NCBI GenBank assembly: GCA_013151695.1 | Contig: JAADHW010000046.1 | Location: 1-34,007 of the forward strand | Direction: 5' to 3' | DNA from: Gammaproteobacteria bacterium | GTDB taxonomy: Bacteria; Pseudomonadota; Gammaproteobacteria; Pseudomonadales; Azotimanducaceae | DNA: 34,007 nt | Shown: one piece after another, positions 25,640 through 34,007 of the stretch | Numbering within the stretch: the stretch's first letter is position 1 | Layout of the letters: each line of letters starts with the position of its first letter | Translations under genes and position numbers: made by a program | Notes under the pieces: generated by a model | Told to the model about the DNA's origin: nothing | What the model saw: only the letters and a program-made list of their open reading frames with translations | The model's database searches: none

Positions 25640-25740
25640 TCGTGGCTTGCCACATCAGAAGTTCCCTGGGGTTAATCTCTCACCCCTTACATTGACAAAA
25701 AGCGATAGCCGTATGCGGCTGTTGGGCGCAAATTGTCCCT

Positions 25741-26667
25741 ATGTTGCTACATCAGATTCAGCGCATCGAAGAGTTTTCTCAGGTTCCTAATTGTGAATTG
25801 AGAAGTTTGGCCAGCTCTGCACAGGTATTGTGTATTCCAACAGAACGTTGGGTGGTACAGAATCGTAAAGAAATGAGAAGCCACTTCTATTTGCTCAAAG
25901 GTACTGTCGCTACCCTCATGCCAAAGCGGGTTGTAAAAAGTGTCACCTCTGGCACAGTGCGCCACTTCTATCCTGGTTGTGAGGCGGTGCGTACAAAAAC
26001 TTCCTGCCAAATTCTTCTCGTTGCCGATTCCCGCCGAGAGTTCCTAATGAGTTATGGCCAAGCTGCTTTGAACGCAAAAACTTCACAAGCTGAAGGATGG
26101 CTACGGAATTTCCTTGGTTCGCATATGGTGCGTAACTTGGAGCCTAAACAATGGCAACAACTGCTTAGCAGCTTCAAAGTACAACATTTTCGTCAAGGTG
26201 CAGATTTGTTGTGCTGTGGCGATAGTGCCGATTGTTGCTTTGTAGTTGAGCAAGGACACGGCGTGGTTCATCGTGGCTCCACGACTCTGCGTCACCTCGC
26301 CCCTGGAGATTTTTTCGGAGAAGATGCACTGATACTCAATGGCCGGCGAAACGCCAATGTCACAGCGTTGGATGACATGGTGGTGCATGAAGTGCCGCGG
26401 AAAGTTTTTAGCGAAGTTATTTTACGGACCCTGGTGCACAGTGTTGGACAGGCTGGCGTAGGAATTACCTTAAAGCTAGGTGAGAATGTAGTGGCAGGTG
26501 CAGTATCGATATCCCTGCATCTGATTCGTGATCAAGCAACCCAGCTAGACCATAGGGTCAGCTACTATGTTGACGGCGGCAGTGTTGAACAGAGAACTTT
26601 GTGTGCGTTTTTACTTCTCCAGCGTGGCATCCGTTGTTTTCCTGTTATCCCTAATCTCTGTTCCTAA
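25741..26667 (+). CDS. Double cyclic-nucleotide-binding protein with degenerate rhodanese-like tail
   Basis: 308 residues, no helix-turn-helix seen, so not a transcription factor of the CRP type. Residues ~10-120 are a diverged cNMP-binding fold and ~130-230 a better-kept one with PGDFFGEDALILNGRRNANVTA, close to the phosphate-binding cassette. The last ~75 residues look rhodanese-like (VAGAVSISLHLIRDQA, then VDGGSVEQRTLCAFLLLQRGI), but the catalytic cysteine position is lost (YYVDGG instead of a VxYC-type site), so sulphur transfer is unlikely and a binding role more probable. No clear ribosome binding site before ATG 25741. The stop overlaps that of the converging AAA gene. Confidence 0.8.
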   Translation: MLLHQIQRIEEFSQVPNCELRSLASSAQVLCIPTERWVVQNRKEMRSHFYLLKGTVATLMPKRVVKSVTSGTVRHFYPGCEAVRTKTSCQILLVADSRREFLMSYGQAALNAKTSQAEGWLRNFLGSHMVRNLEPKQWQQLLSSFKVQHFRQGADLLCCGDSADCCFVVEQGHGVVHRGSTTLRHLAPGDFFGEDALILNGRRNANVTALDDMVVHEVPRKVFSEVILRTLVHSVGQAGVGITLKLGENVVAGAVSISLHLIRDQATQLDHRVSYYVDGGSVEQRTLCAFLLLQRGIRCFPVIPNLCS

Positions 26668-26677
26668 GCGGGAACAG
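26658..26677. terminator. Hairpin over overlapping convergent stop codons
   Basis: ctgttcc (26658-26664) pairs with ggaacag (26671-26677) around the loop taagcg. The loop holds the TAA stop (26665-26667) of the cNMP-binding protein and most of the TAG stop (26664-26666 on the other strand) of the AAA ATPase. No T-run, so a weak or processing-type end. Confidence 0.45.
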
Positions 26678-28139
26678 TTCTGTCAGCTGCCCAAGCGCGT
26701 AGTGAGCTAATGCTCTCGGCGCGTAGAACTGCGATGGGAAAGGTACGGTCAACGGCGGAAATAATGTCGTGTTGTGAAGTTTCACCGTCGCGAGCAGCGG
26801 CTAAATAGCGAGCTGATACAACAGCTTCCTCAATTTCTGCGCCGGTAAAATCGTCCGCGCACTGTGCCAGAGCGGTGAGATCAAAATTGTTCGGATCGAG
26901 GCCTCTTTTGGCGATATGAATACGAAAAATCTCTCGCCGCACTTCTTGATTAGGCAGGTCGATAAAGAAGGTTTCATCTAGGCGCCCCTTGCGCATTAGT
27001 TCTGGCGGCAACCCTGTGATGTCGTTGGAAGTAGCAACAATGAAAACCGGACTATCGTTCTCCGCCATCCAAGTTAACAGTGTTCCCAACACTCGGTGAG
27101 AAGTTGCATTGTCTCCCTGGCCGGTTGCCAAGCCCTTTTCTATTTCGTCCATCCAAAGTACGCAAGGTGCCATTTGTTCCGCTTGTTTAAGGGAGTTTCT
27201 TAAGTTTCGTTCGGTTTCGCCAAAATACTTGTTGTATAGGGTGCCAAAATCCAAACGTAACAACGGGATGGACCAAAAGCCTGCCACTGCTTTTGCAGCT
27301 AAACTCTTGCCTCCGCCTTGAACTCCCAACAGCAAAATTCCCTTGGGCCTGTCCGGTTGTGATCTTATTAGTGCATCTCGACGCAACTCTAGCCAATTTT
27401 TTAAGTTTAATAACCCGGCAACATTGGAGAATCGTTCTGTGTCGTATTCGAAATGCAATACGCCTTCCGCGTCCATGAGTTCGAATTTCAATTTGTTGAT
27501 TTCAGGAATGTCAGATTCGGTTATGGCACCATCTGTTTGGATGGCATGGCGGACCAATCTTTGTGCATCGGCGTGAGATACCCCACGCAAGTTTGCGATG
27601 AGCTTCTGTAACGTTGCATTGTCAGTTCGTACTTTCTTTCCCTTATTGTTCTCTGCCCAGTGTTGCGCTTGGCTACGTACCATGCTCATCAACTCGTCGT
27701 CGCTGGGTAGCCGTAGGTGTAAGTTGGCAGACATGTGTCCAACTTCTGTTGGAATTTTTAGTTGATGACTGACTAGTACAACGGTGTTGCCATTTTTGTT
27801 ATATGCGAAGGCGATGTCTTTAAGATAGCGAATGTTCTTGGCTTCGTCTTTGAGGTAGGGGTGGAAATCACATAACACGTATAGGCCAGGTCCAGGCGTT
27901 GTCGCGATGTGTTTAAGAACTTCTTCTGGTTCATCGTACTCGCTTGCTTCACGCCCCGGCCTTTCTCCAAAACCAGCTAGTTTGAGGCCGTTGGTAATGG
28001 TCCATTCATAATAGGAGAGATTACGTTGCATGGCAAAGCGCAAAAGTAATGCCAATACGCGCTGTTCGTCTGGTGATTCGATGCCAATGATGGGGACTTG
28101 CGCATCGAGCAATACATTCAAGTCTTTGGAATCGGCCAT
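26664..28139 (-). CDS. AAA-family ATPase, Ycf46-like
   Basis: 491 residues. The first ~240 are an N-terminal region of the Ycf46 type ([40 protein letters not shown]), followed by a single AAA module: Walker [10 protein letters not shown] (272-280), Walker [12 protein letters not shown] (326-336), sensor 1 VATSNDITG, and the second-region RKGRLDE (383-389) with arginine finger. Cyanobacterial and plastid Ycf46 are the best known relatives; roles there include regulating photosynthesis or CO2 use, and no function is established for this group in gammaproteobacteria. Start ATG 28139; the upstream ATG 28214 would overlap the start region of coq7 on the other strand. Divergent from coq7. Confidence 0.85.
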   Translation of the reverse strand: MADSKDLNVLLDAQVPIIGIESPDEQRVLALLLRFAMQRNLSYYEWTITNGLKLAGFGERPGREASEYDEPEEVLKHIATTPGPGLYVLCDFHPYLKDEAKNIRYLKDIAFAYNKNGNTVVLVSHQLKIPTEVGHMSANLHLRLPSDDELMSMVRSQAQHWAENNKGKKVRTDNATLQKLIANLRGVSHADAQRLVRHAIQTDGAITESDIPEINKLKFELMDAEGVLHFEYDTERFSNVAGLLNLKNWLELRRDALIRSQPDRPKGILLLGVQGGGKSLAAKAVAGFWSIPLLRLDFGTLYNKYFGETERNLRNSLKQAEQMAPCVLWMDEIEKGLATGQGDNATSHRVLGTLLTWMAENDSPVFIVATSNDITGLPPELMRKGRLDETFFIDLPNQEVRREIFRIHIAKRGLDPNNFDLTALAQCADDFTGAEIEEAVVSARYLAAARDGETSQHDIISAVDRTFPIAVLRAESISSLRAWAADRTVPA

Positions 28140-28148
28140 GGTTTTATT

Positions 28149-28167
28149 ATGCCTTAGATAAAGGCAT
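28149..28167. promoter_or_regulatory. Palindrome in the AAA/coq7 divergent promoter region
   Basis: atgcctt (28149-28155) and aaggcat (28161-28167) form a perfect 7-bp inverted repeat around agata. It sits in the only non-coding DNA (78 bp) between the divergent AAA and coq7 genes, where a dimeric regulator could bind, or it could be a stem in the AAA leader. No known consensus is recognised. Confidence 0.45.
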
Positions 28168-28217
28168 GATGCTGGCGTTGTGTCGCAATTCCCAATCATG
28201 AACTGTAGGAACATCAG

Positions 28218-28847
28218 TTGGCAGACCCACTTGAGAAACTCATCATCGGCTTTGATCAGGCGCTTCGAACGTTAACCGGACAAAGCGGTTCGGGCCGAGC
28301 GAGCCCAGCTCAATCCACGCCTGAAGGCGAAATGAATGAGCAACAACGTCGGCATGCGGCGGGCTTAATGCGGGTTAATCACGCGGGTGAAATATGTGCA
28401 CAAGCACTTTACGAAGGCCAAGCGCTTGCGGCGAAATCGCAACAAGCTCGCGAAACCTTATTGCAAGCCGCGGCTGAGGAACAAGATCATTTACGCTGGT
28501 GTCGCGAACGACTTGAACAACTGGATTCAACCCCTAGTGTGCTCGACCCATTGTTCTATGGGGTTTCGTTTGTGATGGGTGCGTTTGCTGGGTTAGCTGG
28601 AGATAAGGTGAGTTTGGGTTTTGTAGAGGCAACTGAAGACCAGGTGATCGCCCATCTAGATCGTCATCTGCAGGATTTGCCAGAAGAAGACCGACGCAGT
28701 CGTCTCATCATTGAGCAGATGCGTGAGGATGAACAAAAACATGCAGCACACGCATTGGCTATGGGTGGCGAAGAATTCCCCCGACCTATAAAGGCGGCCA
28801 TGACGGTGGTTTCGCAATTAATGACAAAAACTACCTATCGGGTTTGA
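28218..28847 (+). CDS. coq7: Demethoxyubiquinone hydroxylase (Coq7/UbiF-type)
   Basis: Di-iron monooxygenase that hydroxylates 2-octaprenyl-3-methyl-6-methoxybenzoquinol in ubiquinone synthesis. 209 residues. Iron-ligand motifs typical of the ferritin-like Coq7 family: RVNHAGEICAQALYEGQ (Glu 58), EEQDHLRWC (Glu/His near 88-91), ATEDQVIAHLDRHL, and MREDEQKHAAHA near the C-terminus. The start is TTG 28218: a TAG in the same frame at 28206-28208 rules out longer versions, and agga is upstream. Coq7 near crp matches Pseudomonas. Confidence 0.95.
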   Translation: MADPLEKLIIGFDQALRTLTGQSGSGRASPAQSTPEGEMNEQQRRHAAGLMRVNHAGEICAQALYEGQALAAKSQQARETLLQAAAEEQDHLRWCRERLEQLDSTPSVLDPLFYGVSFVMGAFAGLAGDKVSLGFVEATEDQVIAHLDRHLQDLPEEDRRSRLIIEQMREDEQKHAAHALAMGGEEFPRPIKAAMTVVSQLMTKTTYRV

Positions 28848-28861
28848 ACAAGCTAATTTAC

Positions 28862-28893
28862 GTCTTCATGATTCTATCTATGTCTTCATGATT
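28862..28893. repeat. Two direct copies of gtcttcatgatt
   Basis: The 12-mer gtcttcatgatt occurs at 28862-28873 and 28882-28893, exactly 20 bp apart (two helical turns), in the 215-bp gap between coq7 and crp. Each copy contains the palindrome tcatga. It may be a paired operator, or chance. Confidence 0.6.
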
Positions 28894-29062
28894 TAATATT
28901 TTTTGTATGAACTTGTAAAGTCGAACCATTCTTCGTTAAAAAATAGTGAACTGCGACCGTTTAAACTGTGAATTGGTGCCGTTTGTCGACCAAGTCTCGA
29001 AATAGTTCACATTACTAACCTAGTATTCATCACACGCACAGAGTTACGAAGGAGCGCAACCA

Positions 29063-29752
29063 ATGCTTGCAGCGAAGAACAATCATATGGGCCGGCCACT
29101 GACAGCCAAAGGTTTCCAAATGAATTTAAATGCAGAACCAGCAGACACGCATCTTGATGCGTTTCTAGCCGCGGCACATCGTCGCAAATACCCAGCAAAG
29201 AGTACTTTAATCTATGCGGGGGATAAGAGTGATTCGATCTATTACATCTTAAAAGGATCCGTAACGGTTCTGGTAGAGGATGAATCCGGACGCGAAATTA
29301 TTGTCGACTACCTAAATAAGGGCGACTTCTTTGGAGAAATGCCCCTATTTACAGAAAACACACCTCGGTCTGCTTGGGTAAAAGCAAAGATAGAGTGTGA
29401 GGTAGCCGAATTGTCTTATAACAAGTTTAAAGAACTTGTGGATAGACATTCTGAACTACTGTACGCGGTCGGGCGGCAAATGGCTGACCGTCTAAATCGT
29501 ACAACACAAAAGGTCAGTGACCTGGCGTTCTTAGACGTCACAGGCCGAGTTGCAAGAACGCTACTCGAACTAACCAAACAGCCAGATGCCATGACACACC
29601 CTGATGGTATGCAAATCAAAATCACTCGCCAAGAAATTGGTCGCATAGTGGGCTGTTCAAGAGAAATGGTTGGGCGTGTTCTAAAAACCCTCGTTGACCA
29701 AGGATTGGTCTCTGTCAAAGGAAAGACAATGGTGGTTTACGGCACTCGCTAA
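29063..29752 (+). CDS. crp: CRP/Vfr-type cAMP-responsive transcription regulator
   Basis: 229 residues, strikingly close to E. coli CRP/P. aeruginosa Vfr. The cyclic-AMP pocket has [10 protein letters not shown] (about 88-96), RSAWV (102-106) and the TT of NRTTQK in the C-helix. The HTH domain reads [26 protein letters not shown] 29063 has aaggag just upstream; it gives about 20 residues before the core, a little longer than E. coli. No clear CRP self-binding site (TGTGA-N6-TCACA) was seen; half-sites tgtga and ttcaca occur near 28965-29010 but too far apart. Order relative to trpC and coq7 recalls Pseudomonas vfr. Confidence 0.95.
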   Translation: MLAAKNNHMGRPLTAKGFQMNLNAEPADTHLDAFLAAAHRRKYPAKSTLIYAGDKSDSIYYILKGSVTVLVEDESGREIIVDYLNKGDFFGEMPLFTENTPRSAWVKAKIECEVAELSYNKFKELVDRHSELLYAVGRQMADRLNRTTQKVSDLAFLDVTGRVARTLLELTKQPDAMTHPDGMQIKITRQEIGRIVGCSREMVGRVLKTLVDQGLVSVKGKTMVVYGTR

Positions 29753-29820
29753 CCAATAACAAGGAAAAACTATGCACAAGGATGTGCTTTTATGCCTCGC
29801 TTAGCGTTGGTATACAAAAG

Positions 29821-29844
29821 AAGGGTTCGTAAGAACCCTTTTTT
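29821..29844. terminator. Bidirectional rho-independent terminator after crp
   Basis: Perfect 8-bp stem aagggttc / gaaccctt around the loop gtaa, followed by T-run 29839-29844 on the plus strand and A-rich flank on the other. It ends crp and probably also the converging secreted-protein gene, whose stop (29843-29845) lies in the T-run. Confidence 0.92.
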
Positions 29845-30346
29845 ACAAATTTCCTCCCTGCCGGAACCGTGCACACATTCCAAACACTTCCAAACTAGGG
29901 TTATTCATCTGAGAAAGCCACAGATAATGAGTCGAGTGTTTGTTTTTTTGAAGCCAACGAACTAGTGTCGAATACTGCGTTTTCGACAATGCCTCTTCTG
30001 CTTTTCTAAAGTACTTGGACATAATTTTTTTGCTCGCATCGTCTATTTTTTCCGCGGTTTTCTCGGGTTTCTCTTTCCACGTCTCGGCACTACAAGCGTT
30101 GAGCGTTTGCAACGTTTTTGCCATATCTGCCGCCATATCAGTCTGTGTAGTAATCAGCACCTCTTTTGTTCTTAACCAATCTGGGTCTGCGTCTTTATAG
30201 CCCAACGATTTAACTAAGTACCCATCGGGAGTCTTTCCTTGTGCATACAGCATTGAGATTCCAGCAAATAGCGTACTATCGTCTTCTTCCGCGTAGGCTG
30301 CTGTGATTGTGGTAAACAAAATCGATGTCAACAAAACTTTGTTCAT
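29843..30346 (-). CDS. Small secreted protein of unknown function
   Basis: 167 residues with a clear signal peptide ending AYA|EED, so exported to the periplasm or beyond. The mature part is helical, with Cys in TLNACSAETW and FGMCARF that could bond. No domain recognised. ATG 30346 has aagga 6-7 nt upstream, which settles the start over ATG 30385. It converges with crp and shares its terminator. Confidence 0.8.
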   Translation of the reverse strand: MNKVLLTSILFTTITAAYAEEDDSTLFAGISMLYAQGKTPDGYLVKSLGYKDADPDWLRTKEVLITTQTDMAADMAKTLQTLNACSAETWKEKPEKTAEKIDDASKKIMSKYFRKAEEALSKTQYSTLVRWLQKNKHSTHYLWLSQMNNPSLEVFGMCARFRQGGNL

Positions 30347-30704
30347 GATCTTTCCTTTTGGCTTGAACATTGCCTTTTCACCCATCTAGCTAGTCCTTCG
30401 CTGCCTGCATTGCTCTCCCATCCGCTCTTGTGATTGGTCTTAATGTAGGTGGTGGTGGCGGATTGTTCTGCCAACCATGCAGTTAGCTTATTTCGCTTTG
30501 TGTTGAGACAGGCAGACACTGCCATTACCCTCATTAATTAGTTGCGTCGAAGATCGCAGGCTATTGCCCTACAACCCAGGCGTTAACTTGAGAAGCACTT
30601 GGTGGAGTTAGGCTTGTCTACGGTATACTTCTGGAAGGCACTGATCAACGGTAATATGGGAGGCGGTGGCAGCAGCAATCCCGCCTCTTACTCGATGTCT
30701 GAAA
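30347..30704. other. 358-bp gap between trpC and the secreted-protein gene
   Basis: No convincing gene, tRNA or repeat. A hairpin with perfect arms (gaggcgg 30660-30666 / ccgcctc 30681-30687) lies just after trpC but has no T-run, so it is only a weak terminator candidate. Plus-strand tatact near 30625 resembles a -10 box without a good -35. A 33-codon frame at 30656-30754 overlaps trpC and is not supported. Confidence 0.5.
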
Positions 30705-31493
30705 TTAGAAAAAAAGTGTTTTCAGTGCTTGGCCTGGATCGGGTGCGCGCATGAATGCCTCGCCTACCAAGAAACAATGTACGCCGTTTTTGCGCATGAG
30801 TTGTATGTCTGTATTTGACGATATCCCACTTTCGGTAACAACAGTGATGTGTTGGGGTATGTGTTCAAGCAAACTAAGGGTGTTTTGCAAATCTGTTTCG
30901 AAAGTTTTCAAATTGCGATTGTTGATGCCGATAAGAGCAGGTTGTTGGCTCAGTGCAGCTTGTAACTCACTTTTGTTGTGTACCTCTATAAGCACGTCGA
31001 GGCCAATATTTTTTGCTGTTTGATTAAAAACGGTGAGGTCCATGATATCGAGTACAGCCATGATGAGCAGGATACAATCTGCACCCAGTGCGCGAGCCTC
31101 GTAAATTTGATACTCATCAACAATAAAGTCTTTGCGGATGACGGGTAAACTCACCGCGTTCCTGGCGTCGACTAAAAATTGATCTTTGCCTTGAAAATAC
31201 TGCTGGTCAGTGAGAACCGATAAACAAGTGGCGCCGTTGTTGGCATAAGAATTCGCTATGGCTACCGGATCAAAGTGTTCGCGGATCACACCCTTGCTCG
31301 GAGAAGCTTTTTTAATTTCCGCGATGACACCTGCTTTTCCTGACGCAACCGCATTTTTCAACGCTGTCGCGAAACCGCGGGGCGATTCGATATCGCCAGC
31401 TCGTGCGCGCAGTTCTTCGATCGAAACGGCGGCTTGTCGCTGGCGTACTTCTTCGTGCTTAGTAGCAATAATTTTATCGAGAATATCGCTCAT
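30705..31493 (-). CDS. trpC: Indole-3-glycerol phosphate synthase
   Basis: Tryptophan pathway: closes the indole ring of CdRP to indole-3-glycerol phosphate. 262 residues, TIM barrel. Motifs: VIAEIKKASPSKGVIREHFDP (with the catalytic Lys), VLTDQQYFQG, VIRKDFIVDEYQIYEARALGADCILLI (read in parts), IGINNRNLKTFETD, VTESGI. Not fused to TrpF. ATG 31493 overlaps the trpD stop by 4 nt (ATGA). Confidence 0.97.
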   Translation of the reverse strand: MSDILDKIIATKHEEVRQRQAAVSIEELRARAGDIESPRGFATALKNAVASGKAGVIAEIKKASPSKGVIREHFDPVAIANSYANNGATCLSVLTDQQYFQGKDQFLVDARNAVSLPVIRKDFIVDEYQIYEARALGADCILLIMAVLDIMDLTVFNQTAKNIGLDVLIEVHNKSELQAALSQQPALIGINNRNLKTFETDLQNTLSLLEHIPQHITVVTESGISSNTDIQLMRKNGVHCFLVGEAFMRAPDPGQALKTLFF

Positions 31494-32521
31494 TTTTCGC
31501 CCATAAGTTTGGTGATGCGCACCAGTTCTGCTAAACGTTCTTTAGCCAAACCTGATGCAATTGCGTCTTGTGCCATATCCACACCGTTACTTAAGCTCAT
31601 GGCTACCCCGGAAACATAAATTGCTGCCCCAGCATTTAAACAGACAATATCCGCGGCCGGTGTGTCGGGTTGAGAAATGGCTTGTTGCACCAGTTGCAAA
31701 CTAGAATCTGTGGAATCGGCGGCTAGCTCGGCGATTACATCGGTGGGATGCATGTCGAGCCCAAAATCCGTCGGTGATATTTCGTACTCTTTAATTGAGC
31801 CCTGATGCAATTCAACGACTTTCGTCGGCGCATCGAGTCGAATTTCATCTAGTCCATTGCTGTGTACGATCATCGCGTGCTGCGCGCCGAGTAGTTTTAG
31901 CACTTCTGCCATCTTGCGCTGCCACTCTTCGGCAAACACGCCAATGACTTGGCGCTGAGCTCCCGCAGGGTTTGTCATGGGACCTAACACATTCATCATG
32001 GTGGGAACACCAATCTCTTGGCGTACGGGCCCGGCAAACCTCATCGCGGCGTGATGCGCTGGTGCGAACATGAAACCTACCCCAACTTCTAGAATACACG
32101 TTGCAATTTGGCTGGGGGTGAGTTCCAAGTTAACTCCGGCTGCCTCTAAGACGTCCGCGCTACCACAGAAGCTGGTCATTTTTCGATTACCATGTTTGGC
32201 AACCTTTGCTCCAGTTGCAGCAGTGACAAAGGCTGCAGCGGTGGATATGTTGAATAGCTTGGCACCGCTACCGCCGGTTCCGCAGGTATCTACGAGATGA
32301 GGATGGCTGACCTCTACCTTGGAAGAAAGTGCTCTCATGGTTGTTGCGGCGCCGGCAATTTCTTCTGGTGTTTCACCTTTTACTCGAATCGCGGCGAGAA
32401 AGGCGCCGATTTGTGCTGGGGTAGCGTCACCACTCATGATCAATTGAAAAATTTCAGCGGTGTCTTGTTGCGACAAATTTTTACCGTCTACCAATACGGC
32501 CAACGCTTGTTGTATATTCAT
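31490..32521 (-). CDS. trpD: Anthranilate phosphoribosyltransferase
   Basis: Adds the phosphoribosyl group from PRPP to anthranilate. 343 residues. The PRPP site [17 protein letters not shown], the downstream [19 protein letters not shown] and [10 protein letters not shown] motifs are complete. Start ATG 32521 overlaps the trpG TGA (4 nt), and its stop overlaps the trpC ATG, so G-D-C is one tightly coupled operon. Confidence 0.97.
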   Translation of the reverse strand: MNIQQALAVLVDGKNLSQQDTAEIFQLIMSGDATPAQIGAFLAAIRVKGETPEEIAGAATTMRALSSKVEVSHPHLVDTCGTGGSGAKLFNISTAAAFVTAATGAKVAKHGNRKMTSFCGSADVLEAAGVNLELTPSQIATCILEVGVGFMFAPAHHAAMRFAGPVRQEIGVPTMMNVLGPMTNPAGAQRQVIGVFAEEWQRKMAEVLKLLGAQHAMIVHSNGLDEIRLDAPTKVVELHQGSIKEYEISPTDFGLDMHPTDVIAELAADSTDSSLQLVQQAISQPDTPAADIVCLNAGAAIYVSGVAMSLSNGVDMAQDAIASGLAKERLAELVRITKLMGEK

Positions 32522-33096
32522 GAGGCGTGAAGAAAGTTGTTGAGTAAGTCATGTCCTACACGGGTCATGATCGACTCGGGATGGAACTGCACACCTTGAA
32601 TATCGAAGGCGGTGTGTCTAAAGCCCATGATTTCATCCATCTTGCCGTCCTTTTCTGTCCATGCGGTCACCTCAAAACAATCGGGTAGAGTTTCTCGCTC
32701 CACCACTAACGAATGGTAGCGGGTGGCATCAAAAGGATTGGGTAGGTTGACAAATACGCCGGAGTTATTGTGATGTATAGGCGAGGTTTTGCCATGCATC
32801 ACTTCACGCGCGCGAACAACCTTACCGCCAAATGCTTGGCCGATACATTGATGGCCGAGACAGACGCCAAGAATGGGAAGCTTGCCAGCGAAATACTCAA
32901 CCCCCTCTAATGAAATACCCGCCTCATTTGGCGTGCAGGGTCCAGGAGAAATGACTATTTTTTCTGGGTTCATTGCTACAATTTGTGCTATCGATAATTC
33001 GTCGTTTCTAAATACGTCCACTTCAGCGCCTAGCTCACGCAAGTATTGTACGACGTTGTAGGTAAATGAATCGTAGTTGTCGAGCATTAAGATCAT
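32518..33096 (-). CDS. trpG: Anthranilate synthase component II (glutamine amidotransferase)
   Basis: Supplies ammonia from glutamine to TrpE. 192 residues. Opens with [17 protein letters not shown], has the nucleophile motif [16 protein letters not shown] and the His-Glu of QFHPESI. The start ATG 33096 leaves 8 bp after the trpE stop. Overlaps trpD by 4 nt. Could serve folate synthesis too (PabA role), as in some relatives. Confidence 0.96.
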   Translation of the reverse strand: MILMLDNYDSFTYNVVQYLRELGAEVDVFRNDELSIAQIVAMNPEKIVISPGPCTPNEAGISLEGVEYFAGKLPILGVCLGHQCIGQAFGGKVVRAREVMHGKTSPIHHNNSGVFVNLPNPFDATRYHSLVVERETLPDCFEVTAWTEKDGKMDEIMGFRHTAFDIQGVQFHPESIMTRVGHDLLNNFLHAS

Positions 33097-33104
33097 TAAA
33101 TTGC

Positions 33105-34007
33105 CTATACGTCTTTGGTTGAACGGAATTGGTTTTCTGCCAGCGCTGCGGCACGAAAGATAGCCCTGCCTTTATTAAGACTTTCCTTCCATTCCAGTCG
33201 TGGCACAGAGTCTGCGACCACACCGCCACCTGCTTGGATATACAAGGTATTGTCTTTGATGATCGCCGTGCGTATTGCGATGGCAGTGTCCATGTTGCCG
33301 TTCCATGCCAGATAGCCAACCGCGCCGCCATAAATACCGCGTTTTACGGGTTCTAGTTCATCGATAATTTGCATCGCCCGTACCTTGGGCGCGCCAGATA
33401 AGGTGCCCACAGGTAAGGTTGCGCGAAGTAGGTCCATTGCAGTCTTACCGGGTTTGAGTTGCCCTTCAACATTTGAGGAAATGTGCATCACATGAGAATA
33501 GCGCTCGATCACAAACTGTTCAGTCACCTCGACACTGCCCGTTTCGGCCACACGCCCAACGTCGTTACGGCCCAGGTCGATAAGCATAAGGTGTTCAGCC
33601 AGTTCCTTAGGATCGCTCAGAAGCTCCTTTTCTAAGGCGATGTCTTCTGCTTCATCGTGACCTCGCCGTCTGGTGCCTGCCAAGGGACGATTGGTTATCT
33701 TGCCATCTTCTAAGCGAGCGAGGATTTCTGGTGAAGAACTGACAATCTGAGTGTCACCCAGATTCATGTAGTACATGTAGGGGGAGGGGTTTAGATGTCG
33801 GAGGGCTCGATATAAATTGATAGGCGGTGAAGCAAAAGGAATAGACATGCGTTGTGAAAGAACTACCTGCATGACATCACCAGCACGAATGTACTCACGA
33901 ATTTTTTCTACCGACAGTTTAAATTCAGCCTCGCCAAATTCAGAGATAAAGTCTGATTCCTCAATTATCTGGTTGGCTTGGCTAGCAGGGATTGGCGGTA
34001 CAGCTTT
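33105..34007 (-). CDS. trpE: Anthranilate synthase component I, C-terminal part (cut by window end)
   Basis: Incomplete: 300 C-terminal residues are present, and the frame is open to the last base. It contains the chorismate-binding signatures [75 protein letters not shown] and AGGGVVADS. It produces anthranilate from chorismate and ammonia with TrpG. The N-terminus and any leader or attenuator lie outside the window. Confidence 0.96.
   Translation of the reverse strand, partial: KAVPPIPASQANQIIEESDFISEFGEAEFKLSVEKIREYIRAGDVMQVVLSQRMSIPFASPPINLYRALRHLNPSPYMYYMNLGDTQIVSSSPEILARLEDGKITNRPLAGTRRRGHDEAEDIALEKELLSDPKELAEHLMLIDLGRNDVGRVAETGSVEVTEQFVIERYSHVMHISSNVEGQLKPGKTAMDLLRATLPVGTLSGAPKVRAMQIIDELEPVKRGIYGGAVGYLAWNGNMDTAIAIRTAIIKDNTLYIQAGGGVVADSVPRLEWKESLNKGRAIFRAAALAENQFRSTKDV

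Noticed and set aside
28960-29015. CRP self-binding site before crp
   Set aside because: Half-sites tgtga and ttcaca are present but too far apart to match the 6-bp spacing of the known consensus.
29772-29804. Ten-codon frame (MHKDVLLCLA) between crp and its terminator
   Set aside because: It has an aagga-like site, but it is too short to tell from chance; no conservation can be tested.
30343-30534. 63-codon minus-strand frame upstream of the secreted protein
   Set aside because: Overlaps the start of the secreted-protein gene, has no good ribosome binding site and no recognisable motif.
30656-30754. 33-codon plus-strand frame beginning MGGGGSSN
   Set aside because: Overlaps the last ~50 bp of trpC on the other strand and has no clear Shine-Dalgarno site.

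Overview
The window is an ordinary-looking, gene-dense piece of a gammaproteobacterial chromosome. Many gene neighbourhoods match those known from Pseudomonas and related marine gammaproteobacteria: dsbD-aroQ-accB-prmA-(zinc ribbon/DUF3426)-dusB-purH-purD, trpE-G-D-C close to crp (vfr), and coq7 beside crp. The protein sequences (Vfr/CRP, DUF2333, DmdC-type acyl-CoA dehydrogenase, Mpl) also fit that class. I cannot place the genus. No prophage, insertion sequence, CRISPR array, rRNA or tRNA was found.

Region by region. (1) 1-2.7 kb: a MerR-type regulator, a non-coding block of four 20-bp tandem repeats, and a large acyl-CoA dehydrogenase. (2) 2.7-10.3 kb, all on the minus strand and mostly tightly spaced or overlapping: a YIP1-like membrane protein, mpl (murein recycling), an exported cyclase-family hydrolase, a 5-methylthioribose-kinase-like enzyme, a nucleoside hydrolase, an SDR, then (after a 176-bp chain of six hairpins) a small lipoprotein and a nitronate monooxygenase-like protein. 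(3) 10.4-13.9 kb: a PPi-type phosphofructokinase and a membrane pyrophosphatase converge on one strong terminator, implying pyrophosphate-linked energy metabolism. (4) 14-16 kb: a DUF2333 membrane protein and a TPR-like lipoprotein. (5) 16.1-25.6 kb, plus strand: DsbD, AroQ, AccB, PrmA, a zinc-ribbon/DUF3426 protein, a VOC protein, DusB, PurH and PurD. accC and fis, usually present in this block, are missing. (6) 25.7-30.3 kb: a double cNMP-binding protein with a decayed rhodanese-like tail, a Ycf46-like AAA ATPase, Coq7, CRP/Vfr and a small secreted protein of unknown function. (7) 30.3-34 kb: a 358-bp gap, then trpC, trpD and trpG, overlapping by 4 nt at each junction, and the 3' part of trpE, which runs off the window end.

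The most unusual items are the hairpin chain at 4483-4658, the coupled methylthioribose-kinase-like/nucleoside hydrolase pair (a possible salvage route for a nucleoside such as methylthioadenosine), the PPi-PFK/PPase pair, the accB-prmA fusion of neighbours without accC, and the 20-bp tandem repeat near the MerR gene. Nothing here is clearly a new defence or mobile system. The hairpin chain and the salvage module are the best candidates for something undescribed.
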